From Pseudomonas sp. RSB 5.4 (GTDB lineage Bacteria > Pseudomonadota > Gammaproteobacteria > Pseudomonadales > Pseudomonadaceae), in the NCBI RefSeq assembly GCF_037126175.1, contig NZ_CP146986.1:5704501-5768500 (forward strand): a stretch of 64,000 nucleotides of DNA, given 5' to 3'. This document shows positions 21,228 to 30,845 of this stretch, in pieces. A program made the position numbers and the translations under genes. The notes under the pieces are model-generated. The model had not been told where the DNA came from, ran no database searches, and worked only from the letters and a program-made list of their open reading frames with translations. Numbering within the stretch: the first letter of the stretch is position 1; every line of letters starts with the position of its first letter.

Positions 21228-21292
21228 TGGTTCTATCACCCGGCGGGCCAACCGCCGGGTGATGTTCTGTTCCATTTCTTCCGGGGCACTTC

Positions 21293-22474
21293 ATGCAAAA
21301 TTCAATCGGCGCACCAAAGCAGAGGTTCAGCCTCAGCGATCCGCGAGTGCGTGCGTGGCTGTTTCAGATCATCACCGTCGTGGCGGTGGTCGCCATGGGC
21401 TGGTATCTGTTCGACAACACCCAGACCAACCTGCAGCACCGGGGCATCACTTCCGGTTTCGGCTTTCTGGAGCGCAGTGCCGGGTTCGGCATCGCTCAAC
21501 ACCTGATTTCCTACACCGAAGCGGACAGCTATGCCCGGGTGTTCGTGATCGGTTTGCTCAACACCCTTCTGGTGACCGTCATCGGCGTGATCCTGGCGAC
21601 CCTGCTGGGCTTCATCATCGGTGTGGCGCGGCTGTCGCCGAACTGGATCATCAGCAAACTGGCGACCGTGTATGTGGAAGTGTTCCGCAACATTCCGCCG
21701 CTGCTGCAGATCCTGTTCTGGTACTTCGCGGTGTTCCTGACCATGCCGGGACCGCGTAACAGCCATAACTTCGGCGACACCTTCTTCGTCAGCAGCCGGG
21801 GCCTGAACATGCCGGCCGCGCAAATGGCTGACGGCTTCTGGGCGTTCGTCATCAGTGTGGTGCTGGCCATCGTCGCCATCGTGCTGATGTGCCGCTGGGC
21901 CAACAAGCGTTTCGAAGACACCGGCGTACCGTTCCACAAATTCTGGACCGGCGTGGCGATCCTGCTGGTGCTCCCGACCCTGTGCGCACTGATCTTCGGC
22001 GCGCCGCTGCATTGGGAAATGCCGCAACTCAAGGGCTTCAACTTCGTCGGTGGCTGGGTGCTGATCCCGGAACTGCTCGCGTTGACCCTGGCGCTGACCG
22101 TGTACACCGCCGCGTTCATCGCGGAAATCGTCCGTTCGGGGATCAAGTCGGTCAGCCATGGCCAGACCGAAGCGGCGCGTTCGCTCGGCCTGCGCAACGG
22201 CCCGACCCTGCGCAAGGTGATCATTCCGCAAGCCCTGCGAGTGATCATTCCGCCGCTGACCAGCCAATACCTGAACCTGGCGAAGAACTCGTCGCTGGCT
22301 GCCGGTATCGGTTATCCGGAAATGGTTTCGCTGTTCGCCGGCACCGTGCTCAACCAGACCGGTCAGGCGATCGAAGTCATTGCCATCACCATGAGCGTGT
22401 ACCTGGCGATCAGTATCAGCATTTCCCTGCTGATGAACTGGTACAACAAGCGCATTGCGCTGATCGAGCGGTGA
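21293..22474 (+). CDS. aapQ: AapQ, inner-membrane permease of the general amino-acid ABC transporter
   Basis: This 393-residue permease of the HisMQ family has several hydrophobic helices. The cytosolic EAA loop (TEAARSLGLRNGPTLRKVIIPQALR) that contacts the ATPase lies about residue 280-305. It is 65 nt after aapJ and 10 nt before aapM. Its large extra segments compared with HisQ are typical of AapQ. Confidence 0.95.
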   Translation: MQNSIGAPKQRFSLSDPRVRAWLFQIITVVAVVAMGWYLFDNTQTNLQHRGITSGFGFLERSAGFGIAQHLISYTEADSYARVFVIGLLNTLLVTVIGVILATLLGFIIGVARLSPNWIISKLATVYVEVFRNIPPLLQILFWYFAVFLTMPGPRNSHNFGDTFFVSSRGLNMPAAQMADGFWAFVISVVLAIVAIVLMCRWANKRFEDTGVPFHKFWTGVAILLVLPTLCALIFGAPLHWEMPQLKGFNFVGGWVLIPELLALTLALTVYTAAFIAEIVRSGIKSVSHGQTEAARSLGLRNGPTLRKVIIPQALRVIIPPLTSQYLNLAKNSSLAAGIGYPEMVSLFAGTVLNQTGQAIEVIAITMSVYLAISISISLLMNWYNKRIALIER

Positions 22475-22484
22475 GGAAACGCGC

Positions 22485-23582
22485 ATGACAACCCATACTT
22501 TCAAACCCGACATGCCACCGCCGGCCAAGGTCTTCGGCCCGATGGCATGGATACGCGCCAATATGTTCTCCAGCTGGCTCAACACCCTGCTGACCCTGTT
22601 CGCGTTCTACCTGATTTACCTGGTGGTCCCTCCGATCCTCAGTTGGGCGATCCTCGATGCCAACTGGGTCGGCACCACCCGCGCCGACTGCACCAAGGAC
22701 GGCGCCTGCTGGGTGTTCATTCAGCAGCGTTTCGGCCAGTTCATGTACGGCTACTACCCGGCGGAACTGCGCTGGCGCGTCGACCTGACCGTGTGGCTGG
22801 CGGTGATCGGCGTGGCACCACTGTTTATCAAACGCGTGGCGCACAAAGCCGTGTACGGCCTGGGCTTCCTGGTGATCTACCCGATCGTCGCGTGGTGCCT
22901 GCTGCATGGCGGCGTGTTCGGCCTCGACGCCGTGGCGACCAGCCAGTGGGGCGGCCTGATGCTGACGCTGGTCATTGCCACCGTGGGTATCGCCGGCGCT
23001 TTGCCGCTGGGGATCATTCTGGCGCTGGGCCGTCGCTCGAACATGCCGGCGATTCGCGTGGTCTGCGTGACCTTCATCGAGTTCTGGCGCGGCGTGCCGT
23101 TGATCACGGTGCTGTTCATGTCCTCGGTAATGCTGCCGCTGTTCCTGCCCGAAGGCATGAACTTCGACAAGCTGCTGCGGGCGCTGATCGGCGTGATTCT
23201 GTTCCAGTCGGCCTACGTTGCCGAAGTGGTGCGCGGCGGTCTGCAAGCGATCCCCAAAGGTCAGTACGAAGCGGCTGCGGCGATGGGCCTCGGTTACTGG
23301 CGCGCGATGGGCCTGGTGATTCTGCCGCAAGCCCTGAAGCTGGTGATTCCGGGCATCGTCAACACGTTTATTGCGCTGTTCAAGGACACCAGCCTGGTGA
23401 TCATCATCGGCCTGTTCGACCTGCTCAATAGCGTCAAGCAAGCCGCTGCCGACCCGAAATGGCTGGGCATGGCCACCGAAGGCTACGTGTTCGCCGCCCT
23501 GGTGTTCTGGATTTTCTGTTTTGGTATGTCGCGCTATTCCATGCATCTGGAACGCAAGCTCGACACTGGCCACAAGCGTTAG
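22485..23582 (+). CDS. aapM: AapM, second permease of the general amino-acid ABC transporter
   Basis: This 365-residue permease has an N-terminal helix cluster and an EAA loop (YEAAAAMGLGYWRAMGLVILPQALK) near residues 260-285. It pairs with AapQ to form the membrane channel. It is tightly packed between aapQ and aapP (10 and 13 nt gaps). Confidence 0.95.
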   Translation: MTTHTFKPDMPPPAKVFGPMAWIRANMFSSWLNTLLTLFAFYLIYLVVPPILSWAILDANWVGTTRADCTKDGACWVFIQQRFGQFMYGYYPAELRWRVDLTVWLAVIGVAPLFIKRVAHKAVYGLGFLVIYPIVAWCLLHGGVFGLDAVATSQWGGLMLTLVIATVGIAGALPLGIILALGRRSNMPAIRVVCVTFIEFWRGVPLITVLFMSSVMLPLFLPEGMNFDKLLRALIGVILFQSAYVAEVVRGGLQAIPKGQYEAAAAMGLGYWRAMGLVILPQALKLVIPGIVNTFIALFKDTSLVIIIGLFDLLNSVKQAAADPKWLGMATEGYVFAALVFWIFCFGMSRYSMHLERKLDTGHKR

Positions 23583-23595
23583 GAGTTCTCGGTAA

Positions 23596-24360
23596 ATGAG
23601 CGAAGCAATCAAAAAGCCTGTGGGCCCTGAAGGCATTATTCAGATGCAGGGCGTGAACAAGTGGTACGGCCAGTTCCACGTGCTGAAAGACATCAACCTC
23701 AACGTCAAACAGGGCGAGCGTATCGTCCTGTGCGGCCCGTCGGGTTCCGGCAAGTCGACCACCATCCGCTGCCTCAACCGTCTGGAAGAGCACCAGCAGG
23801 GGCGCATCGTCGTCGACGGCGTGGAACTGACCAACGACCTCAAGCAGATCGAAGCGATCCGCCGCGAAGTCGGCATGGTGTTCCAGCACTTCAACCTGTT
23901 CCCGCACCTGACCATCCTGCAGAACTGCACGCTGGCGCCGATGTGGGTGCGCAAGATGCCCAAGCGCAAGGCCGAGGAAATCGCCATGCATTATCTGGAG
24001 CGCGTACGCATTCCGGAGCAGGCGCATAAATTCCCGGGGCAACTGTCCGGCGGTCAGCAGCAACGTGTGGCGATTGCTCGCGCACTGTGCATGAAACCGA
24101 AAATCATGCTGTTCGACGAACCGACCTCGGCCCTCGACCCGGAGATGGTCAAAGAGGTGCTGGACACGATGATCGGCCTCGCCGAAGACGGCATGACCAT
24201 GCTCTGCGTGACCCACGAAATGGGCTTCGCCCGCACCGTGGCCAACCGCGTGATCTTCATGGACAAGGGCGAAATCGTCGAGCAAGCAGCGCCTAACGAC
24301 TTCTTCGACAACCCGCAGAATGACCGCACCAAACTGTTCCTGAGCCAGATCCTGCATTGA
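23596..24360 (+). CDS. aapP: AapP, ATPase of the general amino-acid ABC transporter
   Basis: This 254-residue ATPase has Walker [10 protein letters not shown], the Q-loop [10 protein letters not shown], signature [15 protein letters not shown], and Walker [14 protein letters not shown]. All residues needed for ATP hydrolysis are present. It ends the aapJQMP operon and is followed by an intrinsic terminator. Confidence 0.96.
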   Translation: MSEAIKKPVGPEGIIQMQGVNKWYGQFHVLKDINLNVKQGERIVLCGPSGSGKSTTIRCLNRLEEHQQGRIVVDGVELTNDLKQIEAIRREVGMVFQHFNLFPHLTILQNCTLAPMWVRKMPKRKAEEIAMHYLERVRIPEQAHKFPGQLSGGQQQRVAIARALCMKPKIMLFDEPTSALDPEMVKEVLDTMIGLAEDGMTMLCVTHEMGFARTVANRVIFMDKGEIVEQAAPNDFFDNPQNDRTKLFLSQILH

Positions 24361-24376
24361 TCTAATTCAGGCAATG

Positions 24377-24409
24377 AAATAAACCCGGACCTGTTCCGGG
24401 TTTATTTTT
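24377..24409 (+). terminator. Intrinsic terminator of aapJQMP
   Basis: AATAAACCCGGA and TCCGGGTTTATT pair across CCTGT and run into further Ts, 16 nt after aapP. Confidence 0.93.
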
Positions 24410-24442
24410 GCCCGCGATTTGCCCCTTGTGCCGATTCGGCTG

Positions 24443-24484
24443 CCTGACTACCATGTCAGGAAATTCATCCTATGATTGGATGAA
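24443..24484. promoter_or_regulatory. Two adjacent palindromes upstream of the GntR gene
   Basis: CCTGAC-TACCAT-GTCAGG (24443-24460) is followed by TTCATCC-TATGATT-GGATGAA (24464-24484), the second ending just before the ribosome-binding site of the regulator. Both are symmetric 6-7-bp half-sites of the kind bound by FadR/GntR dimers, so an autoregulatory operator is inferred. Confidence 0.55.
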
Positions 24485-24496
24485 AGGGCGAATTTC

Positions 24497-25156
24497 ATGA
24501 CAGACATCTCACCTTTGATCAAGCGATCCCTGGTCGATCAGGCCCTGGATCAGCTGCGCCAGCGCATCACCGATGGCGTGTGGCAGGTCGGCGCACGGCT
24601 GCCGACCGAGCCGGAGCTGTGCAGCGAGTTGGGCATCAGCCGCAACACCGTGCGCGAAGCCATGCGCGTGTTGGCGTTTTCCGGGCTGATCGAAATCCGT
24701 CAGGGCGACGGCAGTTATCTGCGCGCAGTGGTCGATCCGATGGACACGCTCAAGGCGTTGTCCCGTTGCTCGCTGGAGCAGGCGCGCGAAACCCGGCACA
24801 TCCTTGAAGTCGAGGCGATTGGCCTGGCCGCGTTGCGCCGCACCGATGAAGATCTGGTGGCGCTGCGCGAAGCGCTCGGCACCAGCGGCAGCCACTACCA
24901 CGGCGATCTCGACACTTACATTTCCTGCGATCTGGTGTTCCACCGCCGTCTGGTGGACGCCGCGCACAACCCCACCCTCAGCGAGTTGTATCGCTATTTC
25001 TCCAGCATCGTCGGCGCGCAATTACGCCAGACGCTGAACATCGTCCCGCGCCGTCAGGAAGTGTTCGACCTGCACATCGAGTTGCTCGATGCCGTCGAAC
25101 AACGCGACCCGGAACGGGCCAAAGCCATATCGAGGCAGTTGATCAATGAACCTTGA
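24497..25156 (+). CDS. GntR-family (FadR-type) transcriptional regulator
   Basis: The product is 219 residues from the ATG at 24497, which has AAAGGG upstream; a TTG at 24476 gives a longer frame. The N-terminal winged helix (SLVDQALDQLRQRITDGVWQVG through NTVREAMRVLAFSGLIE) is followed by an FCD ligand domain. Conserved FCD positions include a DLVFHRRLVDAAHNP segment. Its 3' end overlaps the MFS gene by 11 nt, so the two are coupled and this protein probably controls that transporter. The ligand is unknown. Confidence 0.9.
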   Translation: MTDISPLIKRSLVDQALDQLRQRITDGVWQVGARLPTEPELCSELGISRNTVREAMRVLAFSGLIEIRQGDGSYLRAVVDPMDTLKALSRCSLEQARETRHILEVEAIGLAALRRTDEDLVALREALGTSGSHYHGDLDTYISCDLVFHRRLVDAAHNPTLSELYRYFSSIVGAQLRQTLNIVPRRQEVFDLHIELLDAVEQRDPERAKAISRQLINEP

Positions 25157-26432
25157 AACCGAGAACAACCTCTCAACCCCCAAGCGCACGGCAGAACTCG
25201 AAGAGCTGCTGATCGACGCCGAGGCTGACGACGAACAAGTGCAGCAAAGCCATCCGCTGGTACGCCGCCCGTGGCTGTTGCTGCTGGGGCTGATTCTGGT
25301 GGCGCTGAACCTGCGCCCGGCGCTGTCGAGCATGGCGCCGCTGCTCAGCGAAGTGTCGAAAAGCCTTGGCCTGTCTGCTGCGCAGGCCGGTTTGCTGACC
25401 ACGTTGCCGGTGCTGTGCCTGGGCCTGTTCGCACCGCTGGCGCCGATACTGGCGCGGCGTTTCGGCGCTGAACGGGTGGTGCTGGGGATTCTGCTGACCC
25501 TGGCCGCCGGCATCATTGTACGCAGCAACTTCGGTGAGATCGGCCTGTTCGCCGGCAGCGTCCTCGGTGGCGCAAGCATCGGCATTATCGGCGTGCTGCT
25601 GCCGGGCATCGTCAAACGCGACTTCGCCAGACACGCCGGAACCATGACCGGCGTCTACACCATGGCCCTGTGTCTCGGTGCGGCAATGGCTGCGGGTTCG
25701 ACTGTGCCGTTGAGCGAGCACTTCGACAACAGCTGGGCGCTGGGCCTGGGTTTCTGGGTGATCCCCGCGCTGGTGGCGGCGCTGTTCTGGCTGCCGCAAG
25801 TCGGGCAGAAACACGGCGCGCACCACGTCGCCTATCGGGTGCGTGGGCTGTTGCGCGATCCGCTGGCCTGGCAAGTGACCTTGTACATGGGCCTGCAATC
25901 GTCGCTGGCGTACATCGTGTTCGGCTGGTTGCCTTCGATCCTGATCGGTCGCGGGCTGACCCCGACCCAGGCCGGGCTGGTGCTGTCCGGCTCGGTGATC
26001 ATCCAGCTCGCCAGTTCGCTGGCGGCGCCGTGGCTGGCGACCCGTGGCAAGGATCAGCGGCTGGCGATCGTGGTGGTGATGGCGCTGACCCTCGGTGGTC
26101 TGTTCGGTTGCCTCTATGCGCCGATTGAAGGCCTGTGGGGCTGGGCGATTCTGCTGGGCCTGGGGCAGGGCGGTACGTTCAGCCTGGCGCTGACCTTGAT
26201 CGTGCTGCGCTCACGGGATTCGCACGTCGCGGCGAACCTGTCGAGCATGTCCCAGGGCTTCGGTTATACGCTGGCTTCGATGGGACCGTTCGCGGTCGGC
26301 GTAGTGCATGACTGGACGGGCGGCTGGAATGCGGTGGGCTGGATTTTCGGCATCATCGGCACCGGGGCGATCATTGCCGGGCTGGGTGCCGGCCGCTCGC
26401 TGTACGTGCAAGTGCAAAGCGAAAAAATCTGA
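25146..26432 (+). CDS. CynX/NimT-family MFS transporter
   Basis: This 428-residue protein has about 12 hydrophobic helices beginning near residue 42. An unusually acidic cytosolic N-terminus of about 37 residues precedes them. Sequences such as LVALNLRPALSSMAPLL and LSAAQAGLLTTLPVLCLGLFAPLAP are characteristic of CynX/NimT permeases (cyanate and nitroimidazole/other small substrates). The substrate cannot be assigned. It overlaps the GntR gene and is followed by a REPIN. Confidence 0.9.
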   Translation: MNLETENNLSTPKRTAELEELLIDAEADDEQVQQSHPLVRRPWLLLLGLILVALNLRPALSSMAPLLSEVSKSLGLSAAQAGLLTTLPVLCLGLFAPLAPILARRFGAERVVLGILLTLAAGIIVRSNFGEIGLFAGSVLGGASIGIIGVLLPGIVKRDFARHAGTMTGVYTMALCLGAAMAAGSTVPLSEHFDNSWALGLGFWVIPALVAALFWLPQVGQKHGAHHVAYRVRGLLRDPLAWQVTLYMGLQSSLAYIVFGWLPSILIGRGLTPTQAGLVLSGSVIIQLASSLAAPWLATRGKDQRLAIVVVMALTLGGLFGCLYAPIEGLWGWAILLGLGQGGTFSLALTLIVLRSRDSHVAANLSSMSQGFGYTLASMGPFAVGVVHDWTGGWNAVGWIFGIIGTGAIIAGLGAGRSLYVQVQSEKI

Positions 26433-26447
26433 CACGATTGTTTTAAA

Positions 26448-26535
26448 TGTGGGAGCGGGCTCGCTCGCGAAAGCGTTGTTCAGTCAAGATTGATGGCGAC
26501 TGATTCACCGCTTCGCGAGCAAGCCCGCTCCCACA
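26448..26535. repeat. REPIN after the MFS gene
   Basis: Inverted pair; left arm has GCGGGCTCGCTCGCGA (one change in the core), right arm the standard core. It begins 15 bp after the MFS stop and may define the transcript end. Confidence 0.9.
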
Positions 26536-26648
26536 GGTTTAGGAGTGTTTGGAGATCTTATGTGGTATTCGTTGCACGAATGCCGATAGTGTTTCTGCGA
26601 TTTGCAGCTTATCGTGCTGGCAATCTGTCCATTTCCTGGAGTTTGCCC

Positions 26649-27119
26649 ATGAGCGAAGCCCACGCCGCCCTGATCACCCGCTTCTACCAGGCCTTCCAGC
26701 GCCTCGACGCCGAGGCCATGGCCGCCTGCTACACCGACGATGTGGTGTTCAGCGATCCGGCCTTCGGTGAACTGCGTGGGCGCGATGCCGGCGACATGTG
26801 GCGCATGCTCACCACCCGCGCCAAGGACTTCTCCCTGACTTTCGACAATGTCCGCGCCGATGAACGCAGCGGCGGCGCGCACTGGGTGGCGACTTACCTG
26901 TTCAGCCAGACCGGCAACGTGGTGATCAACGATATACAGGCGCGCTTCGTCTTTCGTGACGGCAAAATCTGCGAGCACCACGACCACTTCGACCTGTGGC
27001 GCTGGTCGCGGCAGGCGTTGGGTTTCAAAGGCTTGCTGCTGGGCTGGACGCCGCTGGTGCGCAACGCCGTCCGTGCGCAGGCGCTGAAAGGGCTGAAGGC
27101 ATTTCAGGCCGGTCGCTGA
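26649..27119 (+). CDS. NTF2-like (SnoaL-type) protein of unknown function
   Basis: This 156-residue protein starts MSEAHAALITRFYQAFQRLDAEAMAACYTDDVVFSDPAFGE, the characteristic SnoaL-like NTF2 fold. It is a ketosteroid-isomerase-shaped pocket protein with several aromatic and charged residues (DHFDLWRW). The catalytic role is unknown. It stands alone between the REPIN and the next gene; the ATG at 26649 is chosen because the domain starts there. Confidence 0.8.
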   Translation: MSEAHAALITRFYQAFQRLDAEAMAACYTDDVVFSDPAFGELRGRDAGDMWRMLTTRAKDFSLTFDNVRADERSGGAHWVATYLFSQTGNVVINDIQARFVFRDGKICEHHDHFDLWRWSRQALGFKGLLLGWTPLVRNAVRAQALKGLKAFQAGR

Positions 27120-27158
27120 TAAGATCGCGGCCTGTTTCCTACACGTCCAGATCCCGAA

Positions 27159-27461
27159 GTGACCAGCCTCAGCGAAAAACCACTTGATGTCGTCGAGCCA
27201 GTGAGCAAGTCCTGGTTCGTCTACCTCGTGCGCGCGGCCAACGGTTCGCTGTATTGCGGGATCAGCGACGACCCGGTGCGCCGCTTCGCCAAGCATCAGA
27301 GCGGCAAGGGCGCGCGCTTCTTCCTGTCCAGCCCGGCGATGGCGCTGGTCTACACCGAACGTTGCCGCGACAAGAGCGATGCGTTGCGTCAGGAACGCTT
27401 GATCAAGAAGCTGCGCAAGAGCGCCAAGGAATGCCTGGTCGCGTCTTATCAATCTGACTGA
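27159..27461 (+). CDS. GIY-YIG nuclease-family protein
   Basis: This 100-residue protein belongs to the UPF0213/YhbQ group of GIY-YIG nucleases. It contains [33 protein letters not shown], including the GIY-YIG-like YLVR...YCGIS core and the conserved Arg. The function in bacteria is uncertain, and DNA or structure-specific cleavage is not shown. Start is a GTG at 27159 with poor ribosome-binding sequence; a later GTG at 27201 is an alternative. Confidence 0.85.
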   Translation: MTSLSEKPLDVVEPVSKSWFVYLVRAANGSLYCGISDDPVRRFAKHQSGKGARFFLSSPAMALVYTERCRDKSDALRQERLIKKLRKSAKECLVASYQSD

Positions 27462-27545
27462 TCGGTTCCCATCAGCCAGATCTGTAGGCTGCTATCCAAA
27501 TGCACGCTAAGCTGCTGACTCACTTTTTGTGCGGCGGAGCCGAGC

Positions 27546-28481
27546 ATGTCCGAGTTGATTCTGCATCATTACCCGACCTCTCCATTTGCCGAGAAGGCTC
27601 GTCTGCTGTTGGGCTTCAAAGGCTTGTCCTGGCGCTCGGTGCACATCTCGCCGGTGATGCCCAAGCCGGATCTGACCGCGCTGACTGGCGGCTACCGCAA
27701 GACCCCGGTGTTGCAGGTCGGCGCCGACATCTATTGCGACACGTCGTTGATCGCCCGTCGTCTGGAGCAGGAAAAAACCCTGCCGGCGTTCTTCCCTGAA
27801 GGTCAGGAAATGACCAGTGCCAGCTTCGCGGCGTGGGCGGATTCGGTGGTGTTCCAGCATGCGGTCAGTCTGGTGTTCCAGCCGGAATCGGTCGCCGTGC
27901 GTTTCGGCAAGTTGCCGCCGGAAGCGATCAAGGCCTTTATCGCTGACCGTGCCGGGCTGTTCAGTGGCGGCAGTGCCACGCGGCTGTCGGCGGAGCAGGC
28001 CAAGCATCAGTGGCCAACGCTCATGGCGCGGCTGGAGCAGCAGTTGCAGCGTGAGCAGGGCGACTTCCTGTTCGGTGAGCCGTCGATTGCCGACTTCGCT
28101 CTGGCGCATCCGCTGTGGTTCCTCAAGGCGACGCACGTTACTGCGCCGTTGGTGGACGAGTATCCGGCCGTCGCTGCGTGGCTGGGGCGCGTGTTGGGCT
28201 TTGGTCATGGTGCGGCGAGTGAAATGACATCCGAGGAAGCGCTGGACGTGGCGCGCAGCTCGACGCCGGCGGCGCTGCCGGATGAGCAGTTTGAAGATCC
28301 GAACGGCTTCAAGGCCGGGCAGCAGGTGGCGATTGCCGCCACAGACTACGGGGTTGATCCGGTGGTGGGCGAGTTGCTGTTTACCGGCCGCGAAGAGCTG
28401 ATCCTGCGCCGCGAAGACCCGCGTGGCGGCGTGGTGCATGTGCACTTCCCGCGCTTTGGTTTCCGCATCGAAGCCAAGTAA
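27546..28481 (+). CDS. Glutathione S-transferase-like protein
   Basis: This 311-residue protein has an N-terminal thioredoxin-fold GST domain (MSELILHHYPTSPFAEKARLLLGFKG, with a KTPVLQ segment for glutathione contact) and an all-helical C-terminal domain. The last 80 residues (from about 230) extend beyond a minimal GST and have no family I recognise. A good GGAG lies 7 nt before ATG. The substrate is unknown. Confidence 0.85.
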   Translation: MSELILHHYPTSPFAEKARLLLGFKGLSWRSVHISPVMPKPDLTALTGGYRKTPVLQVGADIYCDTSLIARRLEQEKTLPAFFPEGQEMTSASFAAWADSVVFQHAVSLVFQPESVAVRFGKLPPEAIKAFIADRAGLFSGGSATRLSAEQAKHQWPTLMARLEQQLQREQGDFLFGEPSIADFALAHPLWFLKATHVTAPLVDEYPAVAAWLGRVLGFGHGAASEMTSEEALDVARSSTPAALPDEQFEDPNGFKAGQQVAIAATDYGVDPVVGELLFTGREELILRREDPRGGVVHVHFPRFGFRIEAK

Positions 28482-28499
28482 CGGTTACACACAACATCC

Positions 28500-28620
28500 T
28501 GTGGCGAGGGAGCTTGCTCCCGCTCGACTGCGCAGCAGTCGCAAAATATGCGAACGCGCGCTCGCCCTGAAAAGCGAGGGCCGCTTCGCAGTCCAGCGGG
28601 AGCAAGCTCCCTCGCCACAG
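28500..28620. repeat. Class-B REP doublet after the GST gene
   Basis: Inverted repeats with a different core, GGCGAGGGAGCTTGCTCCC, starting at 28500 and ending at 28620. They flank about 70 bp. This is a second REP family in the same genome, separate from GCGGGCTTGCTCGC elements. Confidence 0.88.
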
Positions 28621-28627
28621 GTGTGTG

Positions 28628-28978
28628 TTATTTCAGGGCAGCGAGGATCTCGTCCGGGTCGAATCCGCGAATCAACGTGCCATTCACATCAATCAACGGA
28701 ATCCCGCGTCCACCCAGCGCCTCATACGCCTTGCGCGCCTCGGCATCCTTCTCGATGTCGAACTCCTGGAACGCAATCCCTTTGCTGTCGAGAAAACGCT
28801 TGGTCTGCTTGCAGTAGCCGCACCAGTCGGTGGAATACAGCACGACGCTGGCGTTGGCACGAACCTGCTCCGAGACCATTTGCGACGGGTTGAACACCCG
28901 CTCGATCTTGCCCCAGTTCTGATAGACCACGACCACCAGCAGAACCAGTGCGACCTTCTTCAGCACATTACCGAGCAT
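28628..28978 (-). CDS. Membrane-anchored glutaredoxin-family protein
   Basis: This 116-residue protein has an N-terminal membrane helix (KVALVLLVVVVYQNW, residues 8-23). A glutaredoxin domain with the CGYC redox motif at residues 53-56 and the conserved GGRGIPLIDVNG segment (cis-Pro) follows. It is likely tethered to the inner membrane; the side is not determined. Its ATG overlaps the yejK stop by one base, so it is translated as part of the yejK unit. Confidence 0.88.
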   Translation of the reverse strand: MLGNVLKKVALVLLVVVVYQNWGKIERVFNPSQMVSEQVRANASVVLYSTDWCGYCKQTKRFLDSKGIAFQEFDIEKDAEARKAYEALGGRGIPLIDVNGTLIRGFDPDEILAALK

Positions 28979-29982
28979 CAGTTGCGACGCTTGAGCTGAT
29001 CAGTGAGCGAGGTTGGCAGGCCCTTGATGATCAGGGTGCCGGCCTCTTCGTCGTATTCGATCTTCGAACCCAGCAGGTGCGCTTCAAAGCTGATCGACAG
29101 ACCTTCGGCGCGGCCGGTGAAGCGGCGGAACTGGTTGAGCGTGCGTTTGTCCGCCGGAATCTCCGGCGACAGGCCGTAGTCCTTGTTGCGAATGTGGTCG
29201 TAGAAGGCTTTCGGCCGTTCTTCGTCGATTAGCTCCGACAGCTCTTCGAGGCCCATCGGTTCGCCAAGCTTGGCCTGGCTGCTGGCGTAATCGACCAGGG
29301 TCTTGGTTTTCTCGCGGGCGGAGTCTTCCGGCAAGTCTTCGCTCTCGACGAAGTCGCTGAAGGCTTTGAGCAGGGTGCGCGTCTCACCCGGGCCGTCGAC
29401 GCCTTCCTGGCAGCCGATGAAGTCGCGGAAGTATTCCGAAACCTTCTTACCGTTCTTGCCCTTGATGAACGAGATGTACTGCTTGGACTGCTTGTTGTTC
29501 TGCCACTCGGACACGTTGATCCGCGCCGCCAGGTGCAACTGGCCGAGGTCGAGGTGACGCGACGGGGTCACGTCCAGCTCATCGGTCACCGCCACGCCTT
29601 CACTGTGGTGCAGCAGGGCGATCGCCAGGTAGTCGGTCATGCCTTGCTGATAGTGGGCGAACAGCACGTGGCCGCCGACCGACAGGTTCGACTCTTCCAT
29701 CAACTTCTGCAGATGCTCGACCGCGACTTTGCTGAACGCGGCGAAGTCCTTGCCACCGTCCATGTATTCCTTCAGCCAGCCGCTGAACGGGAACGCGCCG
29801 GATTCCGGATGGAACAGGCCCCAGGCTTTGCCCTGTTTGGCGTTGTAGCTCTCGTTGAGGTCGGCGAGCATGTTCTCGATGGCCGCGGACTCAGCCAGTT
29901 CAGAGTCACGGGCGTGCAGAACTGCGGGCGTGCCGTCGGGTTTTTTGTCGATCAGGTGGACGATGCAATGACGGATCGGCAT
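28978..29982 (-). CDS. yejK: YejK/NdpA, nucleoid-associated protein
   Basis: This 334-residue protein starts [17 protein letters not shown] and matches the nucleoid-associated NdpA/YejK family in length and motifs ([25 protein letters not shown]). The start at 29982 is chosen over a longer frame to 30051 because the family begins there. It is co-transcribed with the glutaredoxin-like gene, overlapping by one base. Confidence 0.93.
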   Translation of the reverse strand: MPIRHCIVHLIDKKPDGTPAVLHARDSELAESAAIENMLADLNESYNAKQGKAWGLFHPESGAFPFSGWLKEYMDGGKDFAAFSKVAVEHLQKLMEESNLSVGGHVLFAHYQQGMTDYLAIALLHHSEGVAVTDELDVTPSRHLDLGQLHLAARINVSEWQNNKQSKQYISFIKGKNGKKVSEYFRDFIGCQEGVDGPGETRTLLKAFSDFVESEDLPEDSAREKTKTLVDYASSQAKLGEPMGLEELSELIDEERPKAFYDHIRNKDYGLSPEIPADKRTLNQFRRFTGRAEGLSISFEAHLLGSKIEYDEEAGTLIIKGLPTSLTDQLKRRN

Positions 29983-30377
29983 GGGCTTCTCGGCTGGTGG
30001 AAGGGAGGAGGGCAGGCTCCCCCGAAAAAGCGCCCAGTGTACCGCAACCACTGGTTTTGGCGCGGGGTGAAGGGCAAATCCGGGGCGGGTGGCGGTCCTT
30101 ATGCAGTTTTTTACCGATTTAGAGCAATAAACCTGACCAAATGGGTAGCTAGAGGCGGATATTTCCCCGTCTCTGTGCTAGTTTTGCCCGGTCTTACGCG
30201 AAGTCACTGCGTTAAGCGTGCAATCAGCATTTGTCAGGTCGAACCAAACCCTGATTTCGGCATCTATAACCCGACTCGTCGTGGTTATCGCCGAGGGTGC
30301 CAGATCCAGAAGATCGGGCTCGATGGCTGACACTGCACTCTGCAATCCATATGAATTTGATAGGGAAGGAACACTAC

Positions 30378-30659
30378 ATGGCTCTTACTAAAGACCAACT
30401 GATCGCCGACATCGCTGAAGCTATCGACGCGCCGAAAACCACCGCGCGTAACGCTCTGGACCAACTGGGCCAAATCGTTGCCGATCAGCTGGAAAACGGC
30501 GGCGAAATCACCTTGCCAGGTATCGGCAAGCTGAAAGTGACCGAGCGTCCTGCCCGCACTGGCCGTAACCCTTCGACTGGCGCTGCCATCGAAATCCCTG
30601 CCAAGAAAGTGATCAAGCTGGTTGTGGCCAAAGGCCTGACCGACGCTGTGAACAAGTAA
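30378..30659 (+). CDS. hupN: HU-family DNA-binding protein
   Basis: This 93-residue histone-like protein starts MALTKDQLIADIAEAIDAPKTTARN. It has the DNA-binding arm with ARTGRNPSTGAAIEIPAKKVIKL, including the intercalating Pro region. Pseudomonads have several HU paralogues; its position next to yejK and rlmF-valS fits the one called hupN, but that symbol rests on gene order. AAGGA lies just upstream of the ATG; a strong terminator follows. Confidence 0.93.
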   Translation: MALTKDQLIADIAEAIDAPKTTARNALDQLGQIVADQLENGGEITLPGIGKLKVTERPARTGRNPSTGAAIEIPAKKVIKLVVAKGLTDAVNK

Positions 30660-30670
30660 GACGCAGCGAT

Positions 30671-30711
30671 AAAAAAACCGTGCACCGGAGCGATCCGGGC
30701 ACGGTTTTTTT
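30671..30711 (+). terminator. Intrinsic terminator of the HU gene
   Basis: AAAAAACCGTGC pairs with GCACGGTTTTTT around an internal bulged segment, with a terminal T run. Confidence 0.92.
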
Positions 30712-30743
30712 GTGTCCGTTTTTTACTGACACCATAAATCAAA

Positions 30744-30832
30744 TGTGGGAGCGGGCTTGCTCGCGAAAGCGGAGTGTCAGTCGACATGTTTATTGACTGA
30801 TCCACCGCTTTCGCGAGCAAGCCCGCTCCCAC
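30744..30832. repeat. REPIN between the HU gene and rlmF
   Basis: Inverted standard REP pair in the convergent interval; it ends 14 bp before the rlmF stop. Confidence 0.91.
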
Positions 30833-30845
30833 AAGTAGCTCAGTG

